The notes under the pieces: generated by a model
The model's database searches: none
What the model saw: the letters and a program-made list of their open reading frames with translations, nothing else
Told to the model about the DNA's origin: nothing
Translations under genes and position numbers: made by a program
Assembly (NCBI RefSeq): GCF_029931775.1
Contig: NC_079321.1
Span: forward strand, 17,442,501 to 17,506,500
DNA length: 64,000 nucleotides
DNA from: Euleptes europaea
Lineage: Eukaryota; Chordata; Lepidosauria; Squamata; Sphaerodactylidae
Direction: 5' to 3'
Part shown: piece after piece, positions 29,845-40,194 of the stretch
How the letters are laid out: each line of letters begins with the position of its first letter
How positions within the stretch are numbered: position 1 is the stretch's first letter

Positions 29845-31045
29845 ATCCTGATTCTTTTATATGCAAATGATGCAGTGTTGATGTCCATATCAATTGTGGG
29901 GCTCCATAAATAGATTAAAAATTTTGAGGATTACTGTAACGGTGAAAGTCTGTCTATTAACGTAGCAAAATCTAAGATTCTGATATTTAGTAAAAGGAAA
30001 AGAAGGAAAATCTTCAGATGGCATATAGCAGGCCACTCAATGGAACAGGTTGCTCAATTCAAATACTTTGGAATCCATTTGAGTGCATCTCACACATGGA
30101 AATCACATTTGGACCTGGTGGGGAATAATGCTTTGAAAGTCGGGAGGACAACTGTAAAATACTTTTATACAACCGGAGGCGAATTTGTCCCCTCTGCTTT
30201 AAAGGTATGTAATGCCAGGATCTCAAATCAGTTTTTGTATCATGCAGAAATCTGGATTGGTGCTTTCTCTGAGAGACTATGAAAACTGCGTTCAGCGTAA
30301 CTTTTTCCAATGCTTACTGGCTACTCCTGTTTGGGGCATACCACTGAGAGCTGAATTGGGCGAATCATCGATGGAGGCTAAGGCATGGATAAAAGCATTC
30401 GTTTTGAAAGTTAAGATCTTAAAATCTGTGGACAGGCCTACTTTACTTGGACTTGTAAGGCAGATGCTCACATTAGCCAATGGGATCATTTATTGGAAAA
30501 GAAAATGAAATGTCTAGGAATTACAAATGACATGGTAAAGACTACAGAGACCATAGAAATAACTACACTAGTCAAAATGCAAGTAAAGGAATTGGACTCT
30601 AACAGTAAATTTGTTAGGGTTTGTAGGGTATGCCTGGCTTCTTTTTGGGGTAGTTTCTTTCCGATGCAACTGCTGAAATATTTCTATCGCCTGACAATAC
30701 CAAAGCTCAGAAGAGTTTTTACTTTGGCAAGAATGAATGCCCTTCCTTCGGTGGCTTTGGAGGGCAGATATAAAAAAGTGCCATACTCAAATAGAACATG
30801 TAGAGGCTCACATGACAAAGTTGAAACTATTGAACATATGATCGTGGAGTGTCCTATATTTAATAAGCTGAGGGCCAGTTTAAATACTCCTTTATTTAAA
30901 AATATGGAAATGTCCAACAAGGCATCTGGCAGTACGAGGGCCCAGGTGACGTGGCTATTATCAGATACAAATGATTCTGTTACTCTGTTTGTGGCAAAGT
31001 TTATAGGGAAAATAATTAAATACCAAAAGAATAACACTAAGTAAG
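29845..31045 (+). mobile_element. LINE with reverse-transcriptase and C-terminal domain
   Basis: Starts with a YANDAVLM block, the position of the F/YADD catalytic motif of reverse transcriptases, then GESLSINVAKSKILIF, then a thumb-like FKYFGIHLSASHTWKSHL. Later frames give RVFTLARMNALPSVALEGRY and C-x14-H-x4-C (CRGSHDKVETIEHMIVEC). The last pattern resembles the zinc-finger/endonuclease tail of R4/Dong-type elements. It is 5'-truncated and decayed. Related pieces are at 21.5-22.6 and 47.5-47.9 kb. The clade is my inference. Confidence 0.7.
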
Positions 31046-31092
31046 GCATTTTTATTCCTTTATTTTCTGCTCAAGGCTGTAGCTGTATGAGC

Positions 31093-31097
31093 AGTAT

Positions 31098-31128
<31 letters not shown>

Positions 31129-31130
31129 GA
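31093..31130. repeat. (GA)n microsatellite
   Basis: About 15 GA units at the end of the LINE; possibly grown from its tail. Confidence 0.9.
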
Positions 31131-31134
31131 TAGA

Positions 31135-31768
31135 TACAGTAGATGGAAATCTTTAATAAGTGACAGGTTGCTTATCAACAAATTAAATGTAAATAAGTAT
31201 ATGTAAATAAATGTATTAGATAACAGAGATAATAGATTCTTCTTTTTAAAATTCACAGGCTTGAGAACTCACCTTTTAATGGTACAAACATCCTTTGATT
31301 GTGCGAAGGAGTCCAAGCTCGTCTTTTGAATGAAAGTAAAACCTTGTCAAAAAAATAATATGCTATATGACAGAATACATCAAAACATCAATAACATACA
31401 CACACCCCATAAAAATTCACTAACCCCTCTCTTATTCCCCACTGACCTTTAAGGAATCATTCAGGGTTTCTCAAAGCACCACAGAAATCTCTTGTCTGTC
31501 AGTCGATAGCCTTAGGGTGAAAAATTCCTCAGTTTCACCATGCATGTGCTGCTCCAGAGCACATTTTCCTCCCTTTCTGGAGAACAACTATCTTTGTTTG
31601 TCTTGGCATTAAGATTTAAGATTAGGGCTCCGTGGCTCACTGGAAGCAGCGAAATCATCTGAGAAAGCTTTTCATCCACTTTTTGTATTCGAACAAGGGC
31701 AGTTCGGAAGCATCTCCTCCGAAAAGACGGTTCATATGTCGTCCTCCCATTCCTCCCTCCTGCCAAGT
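31135..31768. other. Unassigned intergenic sequence
   Basis: No gene or repeat family is recognised between the LINE and the next SINE. Confidence 0.45.
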
Positions 31769-31769
31769 C

Positions 31770-32088
31770 TAAAGGTAAAGGTAAAGGTCCCCTGTGCAAG
31801 CACCAGGTCATTCCTGACCCATGGGGTGACATCACACCATGGGGTGACATCACATCCTGACGTTTCCAAGGCAGACTTTGTTTACGGGGTGGTTTGCCAG
31901 TGCCGTCCCCAGTCATCTTCCCTTTACCCCCAGCAAGCTGGGTACTCATTTCACCGACCTCGGAAGGATGGAAGGCTGAGTCAACCTTGAGCCGCCTACC
32001 TGAAACCGACTTCCGTCGGGATCGAACTCAGGTCGCGAGCAGAGCTTTTGACTGCAGAACTGCAGCTTAACACTCTGCCAAGTCTAGG
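31770..32088 (-). repeat. SINE family C (tRNA-derived), full length
   Basis: Reverse copy. In sense it reads from a tRNA-like head through box B 'GTTCGATCCCGACGG', 'GGTTTCAGGTAGGCGGCTCA', 'ACTCAGCCTTCCATCCTTCC', and ends GGGGACCTTTACCTTTACC. A second copy is at 56897-57200. Confidence 0.9.
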
Positions 32089-32089
32089 A

Positions 32090-32693
32090 GAGCAAAAAAG
32101 TGGACAGTCACTCTATCCAACAACCCAACACTGCCCCAAGGGACAAATGAAGGGCAAAGGAGTTGAACATTACATTTCTCAGGGGGAAAGTGAGCTCAGA
32201 GGTAGGAAGAGGTTGAGTGTAAAAGCACTGACCCCATGCCTGGACTTTGGAATCCAGTCAAAGCTTTTGCTGCTTTTCTGAAGTCTGTCAATCATTGGTA
32301 GGGTTTTTGTATCTAAAAAGGAACGCAAGTGGCAACAGGGGCTCTGTGGCTTTGAGGTCCTCCCCAGCCCATGAGCCCTACTGAGAGACTAGAAATCATT
32401 TCCTCTTTATGCCCATTCTCTGCAGATGATTCCTTAATCCAATTAACAATTCCAAACAAACCCAGGCTCCCATTCCGAGAGGCAAGGAGCATTTTAATAA
32501 AGCATTGCCCTTTGTTGAGGCTCCTTATCTCTCTTTCCTTCGGCTTGGAGTTGTAAACAGCCTGCCCACGAAAGGGCAAGGCCTCACCCTCCACTCCAAG
32601 TACTGACGGGATATATAATGTCTCCAACAGGCTGTGATAAACAAGAAACTTAGGCCATTTATTCATGGAAGGTTTTGCATTGGATTTGCCACT
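32090..32693. other. Unassigned intergenic sequence
   Basis: The minus-strand 117-codon frame at 32313-32666 has no recognisable domain. No repeat is assigned. Confidence 0.4.
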
Positions 32694-32995
32694 CTACAGA
32701 TCAGTGGTTCCCAACCTTTTTTTGACCAGGGACCACTAGGACTTTTTTGTTCGGTGCAGGGACCCCAAGGTTCAAAATAAAAATTCCGGGAATTTGAAAA
32801 TAAACTTTAATCATAACTGTTAGTTAAACATTAAACTTAGAATTATATTTGAATATATATATTTTATAATAGAGAACTTTTAATTGAAAATATTAATTTA
32901 TTATGGGTTTATAACTTTGTTTCACGGACCTTAATTTAGTTCTCGTGGATCCCTGGGGGTCCATGGACCCCTGGTTGGGAACCAGTGCTATAGAT
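32694..32995. mobile_element. hAT-like MITE, CACTGGTTCCC family, copy 3
   Basis: Element 32702-32987 in reverse, flanked by CTACAGAT and CTATAGAT (7 of 8 matching). Interior matches the copies at 23.2 and 28.9 kb. Confidence 0.92.
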
Positions 32996-32999
32996 GCAC

Positions 33000-33520
33000 T
33001 CCCCCCCCCCCCCATCCATCCGAATTCTCAAAACTCTGCATGGGGGATTATTGTTGAGTTTTGAGAATTCAGAGGAGGAAAATGTGCATCCAAAGAGTGG
33101 CAAATCCAAGGCAAAACCTCCCGTGCATTAGGCTTTGGGAGTGCAGAGAACGGGTTTTATACCCCTGGTTTACCTCGCATTCTTGCGAGATGACCTTGAG
33201 AAACCCACTCAGGAAAAGGGAATGAGAGCGACCTACCCCCCAAGGGGGTGGGGCGGGAAACAGAAAGCCCTTTGCACGTGCCTGTAATAAGTCGCCTTCG
33301 CTTTCCAGCTTAGGGTCCCTCTCCAAATGTTGCAGAAGAAAAAACCTCTCCCTAGTAAGATCATCTTTTGCCTTCATCTGCCCCCCCCCCCAGCATTTCC
33401 CCGCTGCTTTTATCGAGCTGATTCATTGGGGACCTCTGCATCCTTTGCGATAATTCTCTATAAACACCCCTACCGCCCTCTGACTGGGATAAAAAGACCC
33501 AGATCTCCATTCCTACTCGT
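33000..33520. other. Unassigned intergenic sequence with an inverted repeat
   Basis: Two arms pair: 'CATCCGAATTCTCAAAACTC' near 33015 and 'GAGTTTTGAGAATTCAGAGG' near 33056, followed by more matches (ATGTGCATCC against GGATGCACAT-like ends at 32993). A small hairpin MITE of about 90 bp is likely at 32990-33095. Confidence 0.4.
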
Positions 33521-33524
33521 ATCT

Positions 33525-33612
33525 GAGGAAGGTAGCTTTGACTCGCGAATGCTTCTGTGCCCCGAAATTCTTCTTGGTCTCGACGGTGCTGCCGGACTCG
33601 GATCTGTTCTGC
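33525..33612 (+). repeat. Penelope-like-derived repeat fragment
   Basis: 'ATCTGAGGAAGGTAGCTTTG' then 'ACTCGCGAATGCTT' and 'GGTGCTGCCGGACTCGGATC' match the repeat at 15.02 kb. It is a degraded remnant. Confidence 0.5.
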
Positions 33613-33895
33613 CTTCCTGAGTTTTCTTGGGACGATGCTGGTGAAAAAGCGTGGCCAGGGAAAACACATAATTTAACACCCAACAGATTATCAGAGGAAT
33701 GAAGATAGAAAAGGCATGTTTCAATCATCCCCATGAGATAAGTCATTGGGAATCTCTCAGACTTGCTTTCTGAAAATCTTCAAAGCTGCTGCTGGACTGG
33801 TGAGAATGGACTGGATGGGTAAAGTAGCAGTGGCAAGCCATTGTCCCGAGCCAAAGTGCTTCCTGCTCCTAGTTGCTGTTGTGCAGCTGAGGACG

Positions 33896-33922
33896 ATGTG
33901 TGTGTGTGTGTGTGTGTGTGTG
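33896..33922. repeat. (GT)n microsatellite
   Basis: About 13 GT units. It sits between unique sequence and a BovB 3' end, so it probably grew from the BovB (CA)n tail. Confidence 0.85.
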
Positions 33923-33924
33923 TT

Positions 33925-34120
33925 AAGTGCTGACAAGTCGCTTCTGACCAGGGTTACCAACCTCCAGGTGGTAGCTATGGTGACCCTATGAATTAATGAC
34001 CTCCCAAACGTCCTGTTGTTAACAGCCTTGCTCAGGCCTTGCAAACTGAGGGCCGTGACTTCCTGGATTGAGTCAATCCATCTCATGTTGGCCTCATTCA
34101 AGACCAAGGTTTCCTTTCCT
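33925..34120 (-). mobile_element. BovB/RTE LINE 3' end, copy 3
   Basis: Reverse, more diverged copy. 'GGTGACCCTATGAATTAATG', 'GTTAACAGCCTTGCTCAGGC' and 'GGATTGAGTCAATCCATCTC' are complements of the BovB C-terminal coding region. A short MITE piece (GGGTTACCAACCTCCAGGTG, 33952-33971) interrupts it. Confidence 0.8.
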
Positions 34121-34121
34121 T

Positions 34122-34412
34122 GTTAGTGCTGAAAATTAGCATGGCCAAGCCAGGAAAACGATGCTGGTGCTAATTATTATTTTGGCTGCCTGCGGGTGGC
34201 TCTTGCTATGCTCACCAGCAACCGTTTGCACTTTCCATGGCACTGACCTAACTTGCTACCTCTTTCATTTCATGGCCCCTTTGGCCCCATTCCCAAAGGG
34301 AATGGCAAGCGAGACTAACCCTTCATCCCTCTGCCAAAGTCCATGAAAGTTTATGCGACAATCAATCTGCAAAGCGCGACTCCGGATTGATCACGACGCA
34401 CTCTGGTTCTTT
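34122..34412. other. Unassigned intergenic sequence
   Basis: Nothing recognised. Confidence 0.4.
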
Positions 34413-34573
34413 TAGGAGGCTGAAGTTGGTTCCCTGTTCCCAGTTCCTTATTCACATTTCCTAGTTCCTGAATGATATTGAGAATAATTTAAAAGCTCTG
34501 CACCCCAAAATAAGGAAAAGTCCCCTGAATGTGGGGGCGTATGATATGCGGTGGTCCAATCCTCGTTTTGGGT

Positions 34574-34785
34574 TGCAGATAGGGATGCCAGGTCCCTCTT
34601 GGCCACTGGCGGGAGATTTTTGGGGCGGAACCTGAGGAGGGCGGGGTTTGGGGAGGGACTTCAATGCCATAGAGTCCAATTGCCAAAGCGGCCATTTTCT
34701 CCAGGGGGACTGATCTCTGTCGGCTGGAGATCAGTTGTAATAGCAGGAAATCTCCAGCCACCACCTGCAGCTTGGCAACCCTATT
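34574..34785 (+). mobile_element. MITE family with GGGTTGCCA ends, copy f
   Basis: Complete-looking copy from GATAGGGATGCCAGGTCCC to CTTGGCAACCCTATT, about 210 bp. It is useful as the family reference. Confidence 0.85.
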
Positions 34786-34811
34786 TACACCTCAAAATAA
34801 GGAAAAGTCCC

Positions 34812-35030
34812 TTATTAAACAATAGGGATAGATCATTAAAAGCAAATCTAGATTATTAAAAAAAATTAACAGATAACATGGAGGATTTTATTTAGATTAT
34901 AATGTTAATGTAGGAGATTTTGAGATGTATGGTGAAACAGACTCCCCGAAGGAGTTTAAATGGTTTGAATGTATGTGTATTGCATGCTTGTTTGTTTATT
35001 TTGAAAATTTAATAAAACATTTAAAAAATA
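34812..35030 (+). mobile_element. L1 3' end
   Basis: Plus-strand tail ending TTTAATAAAACATTTAAAAA. It is flanked by AAAATAAGGAAAAGTCCC on both sides (about 34797 and 35030), a target duplication of about 18 bp. Confidence 0.75.
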
Positions 35031-35120
35031 AAATAAGGAAAAGTCCCCTGAATGTGGTGTGTGTGTGTGTGTATATATATATATATGTTGACGGTCCAAT
35101 TCTTATTTTGGGGCGCAGAG

Positions 35121-35640
35121 GATTTTTTTTTTAATTTTTATTGTTTTTTTATATCACAATAATTTGCATCATTCAATAACATTGTTATATGATATAAACA
35201 TTAATTTTCATAACCAAATAACTAATTAATGCTAGTATTTCATTGACTTCCCCTCTCCCCTCCTCTATCTATTTGATAACTTAATTGTCCCCTTTGCATT
35301 TAAATTCTAATTCAGTATATTTTTCTTATATCAATCTAATTACAATTCTTTTAATCTAAATCAATATCCTTAATACTTCTACTTCTCTCGTTTGAATTAG
35401 ATCAAAATATAACCTTCCCAGCTTTAATTCATTTTCACAACATATTTTCCATGCCTCCCATTCTCCCACAAATTCTGTGCTCTCCTTTAAATTTATCAAT
35501 GCTGTAAGTTTAGCCATTTCTTTTAGTTCCAGCATTTTGTTTATCCAGTCCGTCTTGTCCGGTATCTCCGAAAGCTTCCATTTTGCTGCATAAACCAGTC
35601 TTGCAGCAGTAGCGGCATATATAAAAAATGATCTTGGGGC
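35121..35640 (-). mobile_element. L1 ORF2 C-terminus and 3' UTR
   Basis: Minus-strand frame YAATAARLVYAAKWKLSEIP, then DWINKMLELKEMAKLTALIN. This is the conserved end of L1 ORF2, followed by the 3' UTR and a poly(A) tail at the low-coordinate end. TTGGGGCGCAG flanks both sides. Confidence 0.85.
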
Positions 35641-35737
35641 GCAGGGCTTTTAAACAGTCCATATAATTCAGGGACCGGGAAATGTGAATAAGGGACTGGG
35701 AATAGGGAACCAGCTGGGAACCGACTTCAGCCTCCTG

Positions 35738-36598
35738 GTTTTTTTATTTATTTATTATTTAATTTATTTATTACTTATTACTATTATTATTTTATTATTT
35801 AATTTTTATTATTTATTTTTATTTAATTTATTTATCTCTTATTACTGTTATTATTTTATTATGTTTATGATCTACTTTTTATTTTTATTATTTACTTTTT
35901 ACTTTTATTATTTTATTATTTATTTATTATTTATTACTTTTATTATTTTTATGATCTTTTTATTTTTATTATTTATTTAATTATTATTTAATTTATTTAT
36001 TACTTATTACTTTTATTATTTTATTATTTACTTTTTATTTTATTATTTAATTTATTTATTACTTATTACTTTTATTATTTTTATGATCTACTTTTTATTT
36101 TTATTATTTACTTTTTATTTTTATTATTTTATTATTATTTATTTATTACTTATTACTTTTATTTTTATGATCTACTTTTTATTTTTATTATTTTATTATT
36201 ATTTATTTATTTATTACTTATTACTTTTATTATTTTTATGATCTACTTTTTATTTTTATTATTTACTTTTTATTTTTATTATTTTATTATTATTTATTTA
36301 TTACTTATTACTTTTATTTTTATGATCTACTTTTTATTTTTATTATTTTATTATTATTTATTTATTTATTACTTATTACTTTTATTATTTTTATTATCTA
36401 CTTTTTATTTTTATTATTTACTTTTTATTTTTATTATTTTATTATTATTTCATTTATTACTTATTACTTTTATTTTTATGATTTTATTATTATTTCATTT
36501 ATTTATTACTTATTACTTTTATTATTTACTTTTTATTTTTATTATTTATTACTTTATTATTATTATTATTATCACCATCATTATTATTATTATTACTT
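35738..36598. repeat. A/T-only array with higher-order repeats
   Basis: About 860 bp of T, A and few C or G, built from blocks such as TTTATTATTTAC and TTTTTATTTTTATTATTT. A longer unit of about 155 bp containing ATGATCTAC recurs (for example near 36131 and 36286). It finishes in (TTA)n just before the CpG island of RANBP17. Frames through it are simple-sequence artefacts. Confidence 0.9.
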
Positions 36599-36649
36599 CT
36601 TCAGGAAAGCAGATCTCTTCACACACATGAAACGTCCAAAGGGGCGAAA

Positions 36650-37150
36650 GATAGAAGCGAGGGAGAGCCGGCCTCCCCCTCGGACCAATGCTCGCCCACC
36701 CTGGCCAGGCTAGAGTCCCACGCGCTTCCCCCCCTCCTTTCCCCTCCGCCGTGCCCGCCCTCTCCCTCTCCCGCCGCCTCGCTCCGATTGGCTCCTGCGG
36801 GGCGGCCGCTTCCTCCTCCTGCCGCCGGGCCCCGCCCCTCGCCCCGCCCCCCTCTCGCCCGGCGTCGCCGCCTCCCCTCCCCTCCCCTCGGCGGGCTCCC
36901 GTCGGCGTCGCCCTCTCCCGCCCGCCCGCCCGCCCGCCGTGGAAGATGGCGCTGAGCGGCCAGGTCTGTACGCCTGGAAGCCGTTGGCGGTGCCCTGGGC
37001 GAGGGGGCTGGTAGGCCGCCCTGGAGGGAAGGGGGTGGCGGGGCGCGGGAGGGTGGCAGCGCCCCCTGGAGGGAGGGGAGGGCAGGGCAGGGCCACGGGT
37101 GGGGGTGGGGAGCCTCCAGGTGGGTCGCCGTGGGGATGTCGCCCTCAATG
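36650..37150 (+). promoter_or_regulatory. CpG-island promoter of RANBP17
   Basis: Abrupt change from A/T-only DNA to very GC- and CpG-rich DNA. It has several GC boxes (GGCCCCGCCCCTCGCCCCGC near 36827) and an inverted CCAAT box (GATTGGC, about 36786-36792). No TATA box is seen. It surrounds the first RANBP17 exon, as expected of a broadly expressed TATA-less promoter. Confidence 0.88.
36946..36963 (+). CDS. RANBP17: RANBP17 exon 1 (coding part)
   Basis: ATGGCGCTGAGCGGCCAG encodes MALSGQ and stops in phase 0 at a GT. In the family, exon 1 is equally short (human RANBP17 begins MALHFQ, XPO7 MADHVQ) and the next exon starts SLA. The start has A at -3 and G at +4, a strong context. The donor GTCTGT is weak. 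RANBP17 is a Ran-binding karyopherin-beta transport receptor, paralogue of XPO7. Six exons are in the window (36946-36963, 44928-45074, 47117-47207, 54790-54956, 61498-61563, 62324-62428), giving the first 198 of roughly 1,090 residues. Confidence 0.85.
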
Positions 37151-37154
37151 CTTG

Positions 37155-38255
37155 GAGGCTGCGTGGGGTGGGGAAAGGGACATGTGTGTGGTGGGGTGGG
37201 GGGGAAAGGAGGTGTCACCCCCCCACCTTCACCCCCATGTTGTGAGGGTGTTGCAAGGGTGTGTGCCAGCCGAGAGGGTAGGGTTGTGGACTGATGGTGC
37301 TGGTCGTGGGGGGGGGGGGAGAGGCGGACGGGCAGGTGCCAAGTTCAGGCGTGCCTGTCGGAAATGGGGAGCGATGTTGGCACGAGGGGTGCCAGGGAAG
37401 GGTGGGTATGGCGCAGAATATTTGTGTGTGTGTGGGTGGGTGGGGGTTTTGGCACAACACAGGAAAAAGGGTGAGAAGGGGTGCAAGGAAAGGGTGAGGA
37501 TAAAGCAGAATATCTGTGTGTGTGTGTTTGTGTGTGTGGAGGGGGGGGCACAACACAGGGAAAAGGGTCTTTATGAAACCAGCGGGTATTTTTGTGTGTG
37601 TTGGAGAATGCCAGGGGGATAATTCTGCAGCAGGATGGAATTCGTGAAGGGGTCCTGCGACTGAGGAGAGGGCAGAGTTGGTTAGGGTGCCCCGTGTGCT
37701 CGGTGTGGGCTGTTTACTCTAGTGGGTAACTCTTTTGGCATGCTCATCTGTAGCAGTTCTGTGTTTCAGCCCCATCCTTTATTCCTCTGATTACCCCCCC
37801 CACCCCCACCCCCCAAAAAGCAGCCACATTGCTTTCATTGGTGCTGGCTAGAAAGCATTTTTTTCACTGCATACATGGCTGGCTGGGTGGGTGGGGTATC
37901 TCTTCACTCTGTGGTTTCTAATGACTGTTCAGACAGGAGTTTTATGTACCCCCAAAGCATTTTTTCTGTGTAAAGTGTTAATGGAGGACCAACTTCTCCA
38001 TTTTTACCCTGGGATGTTTGAGATTTAGATATAACATCTGCCTGGAGAGACAAATGCCATTGCAATTGTAGTGGTAAATGTACATTTTCTCAGTTTGTTA
38101 AGGTATCATGTGGCGATTTCTCAGTTTGTTAAGGTATCACATGTGGTGATGTTTGCTAGGCGCTTCTCTGGATTTCTTGGCATCAAAAGTGAATTTCATA
38201 TCTGTAATGCTTTTCTTTATTAAAGGCACTGTCCTCCCCCACCCATTTATTGGTG
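37155..38255. other. RANBP17 intron 1, G-rich 5' part
   Basis: Strongly G-rich non-template strand for the first several hundred bases, with (GT)n tracts near 37423-37445 and 37514-37540. Large minus-strand open frames reflect composition only. Confidence 0.6.
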
Positions 38256-38259
38256 GGTC

Positions 38260-38900
38260 TTGAGATTTCATTTTTGTATTGTTTGTTTAAAATGGCCACA
38301 ACGTACTGTAAAAGCATTGCAAGGAAACAGCAGAGTACAAAAGTTAAAAGAGAGAGAAATATCAACCAGCAAATTAAACCGTCAAGGGATTAAAACATTA
38401 AAGACCATTAAAAGCCTGGGAGATTTTGCCTTGTATTTAAAAGCCATTAGCGTAGGTGCCAGTGGAATAGACACAGGAAGTGAGTTCCATAAATGAGGTG
38501 TCATCACCAAGAAGGCCTTGTACCTTGGAGCCATCTGTTTTGCTTGCCAAGGTGAATGGGAACCCAGAGTCAGACCTCTAAGCAGAGATCTTTGCAGTTG
38601 GATAGGTTTGTATGGAAAAAGCCGGTTCTTGAGGTACCCTGGTCCTAGGCCATTTAGGGGGTTCAGTAGGTCAAATCTGACACTTTGAATTGTGTCCAGA
38701 AATAGACTACTAACAAAGTTCTTTATACACTGTTAGGGTATATTTGGCCCTGTTAAATTAAATAGTCTTGAGTCTGTGTTCTGGGACAGTTGCAAGTTTC
38801 TGAAGAGTTTTCATGTAGTATAACACAGAGTGCATCTCAGTAATCCAGCCAATAGCTACTGCACCAACCAAAGTTGGTAGAAGGTGCTTTGGGCTACACC
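38260..38900. mobile_element. L2/CR1-like LINE 3' region, relic
   Basis: Contains 'AAAGCCTGGGAGATTTTGCC', 'GAGTTCCATAAATGAGGTGT', 'AGAAGGCCTTGTACCTTGGA' and 'GAGGTACCCTGGTCCTAGGC'. These are conserved blocks of a common reptile LINE 3' end that I associate with the L2 group. A second relic is at 60.66-60.99 kb. Confidence 0.65.
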
Positions 38901-39167
38901 ATAATGACTACTGTGGCTCTTTTGGACTAAAATGTGGCAGGTCACATCTTTGATTTATTTTTCTATACTTGGCAGGGGGGAGGGGGCCACTAGTGGCTTG
39001 ATTACCACGGAAGTGTTATTAACCTGTGCAGCCGTAGTTGACCAGTTAGGTTGCTTTGTCCTAACATAACACCCGCTGTTCTCCCAAAGTCCTAGAAATC
39101 TCTTTGAATAGGGGATCATTCTGGGGGTGAACACAGTGGGTTGGATTCAGTCAGCTTTTTTTCACTC

Positions 39168-39632
39168 AGGTCTTTTATGCATGGCTGTTCCACTCGCCAT
39201 CACCCCTCTGATGACTTCAGGTCTTTGGATTATGCATGCTATTTCTGACCATCGGAGGTCACCTCGCTCTCCCCCTGCGTTTCCCCACATTTTGCCTGGG
39301 TTTTGAGGGACCTGTTTTATCTCGAATTTCAATATCAAAACCTTTATTGGCATAAAATAAATATATACATATTTAGGTTAAAAGAAGGTTTTAAGACTAA
39401 AGTGGGACTCTTACTTAAAATCATAAACGTGGATTAGAGTAATTTAAAATAAGTCCCAGGAAGCTGGCAATCCCTGCAGTAACCTGAGAATGACTATCGC
39501 TTAAGAGTAATCTGACTATTTGAAAATGCGAGCAAAACGTGGGGAAATGCAAGGGGAGAGCGAGGCAACCTCTGACAGAAACAGCATGCATAATCCAAAT
39601 GGAGACCCAAAATCTTCAGAGGAGTGATAACA
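39168..39632. mobile_element. Palindromic MITE related to 16.6 kb, interrupted
   Basis: Left part 'GTCTTTTATGCATGGCTGTT', 'ATTATGCATGC', 'GGAGGTCACCTCGCTCTCCC' and right part 'GCAAAACGTGGGGAAATGCA', 'AGCATGCATAATCCAAATGG' pair as at 16613-16899. About 190 bp of A/T-rich sequence (near 39329-39515) is inserted in the middle. Confidence 0.65.
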
Positions 39633-39637
39633 AGTGA

Positions 39638-39850
39638 AACACATGAACACATGAAGCTGCCTTATACTGAATCAGACGCTTGGTCCATCAAAGTCAGTAT
39701 TGTCTACTCAGACCAGCAGTGGCTCTCCAGGGTCTCAGGTACAGGTCTTTCACATCACCTACTTGCCTAGTCCCTTTAACTGGAGATGCTGGGGATTGAA
39801 CCTGGGACCGTCTGCAGACCAAGCAGATGCTCTACCACTGAGCCTCCCCT
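39638..39850 (-). repeat. tRNA-derived SINE (family D), full length
   Basis: Reverse copy. The tRNA-like head is at the right ('GCTCTACCACTGAGCC' is the complement of a box A region, and 'GGGGATTGAACCTGGGACC' that of box B). The 3' region 'CATGAAGCTGCCTTATACTG' is on the left. Confidence 0.88.
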
Positions 39851-40194
39851 CAGACTTGCTCAGTTCTCCTCCTTACTATAGCCTGTTGTAGGCTTTTGTT
39901 CATGAAAGTCCCATGATCCTCAGCATGGCCTTTTTGCGTGGTCAAAGGGGATTCCTCCTCCCTTTTTTACTAGCAAAAAAGCTGGTTGGATCCAGCCCAT
40001 AATGATCTGAGCTGGAGTCTATCTGTCCTGGATATGATCACACGATGCTGGGAGATAAGCTTTAGAGCTTGGGAATGTTCCTGGATGTGGCCTTGCAGAG
40101 TCTGGGCAGGAGTAGATTCCTCTAGTTATGACTGAAGCCCCAGCTACACGCATTTCTGGATCTTGCGATTGTCACAGCCCATTCCTCAAATGTA

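Larger units (their letters stand above)
34415..35735. mobile_element. Inverted-repeat element with three nested insertions
   Basis: The left arm (34415-34503, starting GGAGGCTGAAGTTGGTTCCC) and right arm (35643-35735, ending GACTTCAGCCTCC) are inverted copies. A second pair, CTGCACCCCAAAATAAGG and CTTATTTTGGGGCGCAG, sits inside. The space between holds a MITE (34574-34785), an L1 3' end (34812-35030) and an L1 ORF2 end (35121-35637). Without them the element would be a roughly 300-bp hairpin MITE. Confidence 0.65.

Noticed and set aside
35738-36598. CRISPR-like or other regular direct repeat array
   Set aside because: There are no conserved repeats with unique spacers; this is eukaryotic simple-sequence DNA.
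35684-36630. Leu/Phe/Tyr-rich open frames in the A/T array
   Set aside because: Simple-sequence artefacts of TTA, TTT and TAT codons.
36549-37218. Two 199-codon minus-strand open frames in the CpG island
   Set aside because: Pro/Arg/Gly-rich products caused by GC composition. They overlap the RANBP17 promoter and lack any domain.
36939-37622. 227-codon plus-strand frame across the RANBP17 start
   Set aside because: Gly-rich reading in another frame of the G-rich intron. The six-codon exon with family-like MALSGQ fits better.
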